From: Tepidamorphaceae bacterium
GTDB lineage: Bacteria; Pseudomonadota; Alphaproteobacteria; Rhizobiales; Tepidamorphaceae
Direction: 5' to 3'
Length of the DNA stretch: 64,000 bases
Assembly (NCBI GenBank): GCA_028279445.1
Contig: JANQNT010000022.1
Span: 62,001 to 126,000, forward strand
Shown one piece after another: positions 63,641 to 64,000 of this stretch. Both the position numbers and the translations under genes were made by a program. Within the stretch, counting starts at the first letter, position 1. The number at the start of each line of letters is the position of its first letter. The notes beneath the pieces were generated by a model. It was not told the DNA's origin, searched no databases, and was given only the letters and a program-made list of their open reading frames with translations.

Positions 63641-64000
63641 GTCTCGCCGACGCACTGTCGCGCAACAACCCGCGGGCGACGAACCGCGCGGCGCTTGAGC
63701 GTCTGAGCGACGCGGTCGGGCTGGCCGCACGCATCCCCGACCTGCTGCTGGAATCGCGCATCGTCGCCAACACCGTCGCCCACGGTCTGCATGGGCGCCG
63801 CCGGGCAGGCTCCGGCGAGACCTTCTGGCAGTTCCGCCATTTCAACATGGGCGAACCCGCCAAGCGCATCGACTGGCGCCGTTCGGCGCGCGACGACCAT
63901 CTCTATGTGCGCGAAAAGGAGTGGGAAGCCGCCCATACCATGTGGCTGGCGGTCGACCGGTCGCCGTCGATGTACTTCGCCTCCGATCTGGCCCAGCGCG
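63637..64000 (+). CDS. DUF58 domain-containing protein, N-terminal part (cut by window edge)
   Basis: GTG 63637 overlaps the moxR stop and opens a frame to the window end (about 121 residues). It reads SLADALSRNNPRATNRAALE, then GSGETFWQFRHFNMGEPAKR, IDWRRSARDDHLYVREKEWE and AVDRSPSMYF, which is the conserved DUF58 signature leading to a von-Willebrand-like domain with the MIDAS-type DRSPSM. It is the partner of moxR. Confidence 0.9.

Overview
The window is GC-rich, densely coded chromosomal DNA from an alphaproteobacterium, most likely of the order Hyphomicrobiales (Rhizobiales). Pointers to this are the BA14K-family protein, a small Omp25/31-like outer membrane barrel, the block SDR / uvrC / pgsA / moaD / moaE, the block petABC with mtnP and apt on one side and trmL and hemF on the other, PetP/PetR-like regulators, and short palindromic repeats of a kind common in rhizobial genomes. 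Species cannot be named from the sequence alone.

Layout. 1-6.2 kb: the end of an RND/MMPL exporter, an ArsR-SRPBCC-YciI cassette, an AzgA-type purine permease, a FadL-type outer membrane transporter and a JmjC/cupin-like dioxygenase. 7.1-10.0 kb: a compact, AT-richer restriction-modification island (EcoRII-type cytosine methyltransferase with an N-terminal HTH, Vsr repair nuclease, EcoRII-type endonuclease) inserted beside uvrB. 12.7-14.4 kb: an AT-rich AlbA_2/Schlafen-type protein and a small GIY-YIG protein, the latter among palindromic repeats. 14.8-21.6 kb: a geranylgeranyl-reductase-like flavoprotein and a run of envelope or secreted proteins (lipoprotein, BA14K protein, two small cysteine-containing proteins), then an operon with an RNase T2 and a DUF1176 protein, ending in a GST. 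21.7-28.8 kb: Kbp/LysM, outer membrane barrel, CaCA antiporter, SDR, uvrC, pgsA, moaDE. 28.8-32.2 kb: zinc uptake (znuCB-zur divergent from znuA, with Zur-like boxes between). 32.4-37.6 kb: di-haem cytochrome c peroxidase with an FNR/FixK-like box, ilvE, MarR regulator, response regulator, histidine kinase. 37.6-49.3 kb: csaA-like, TetR, proC-YbjN, ubiK, LysE exporter, Asp/Glu-racemase family protein, lgt-midA-pgeF, M24 peptidase, lipoprotein, prs. 49.7-54.3 kb: rplY (with a terminator-like leader), pth, ychF, two MaoC proteins, apt. 54.3-64 kb: mtnP, petABC, trmL, hemF, cca, DUF6111, Nudix, DUF1285, moxR and the start of a DUF58 gene.

The least explained content is the repeat landscape. Two MITE-like elements (about 38.1 and 40.5 kb) and one 47-bp perfect inverted-repeat element (18.2 kb) are bounded by CTAG-type (YTAR) target sites. 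A two-hairpin mosaic unit occurs three times, once nested in a MITE. A short palindrome with a constant core and variable but always complementary arms occurs between genes and once apparently in frame inside a MaoC-family gene. The other accessory content is the EcoRII-Vsr module and the AlbA_2 protein. I saw no tRNA, rRNA, CRISPR array, integrase or complete insertion sequence.
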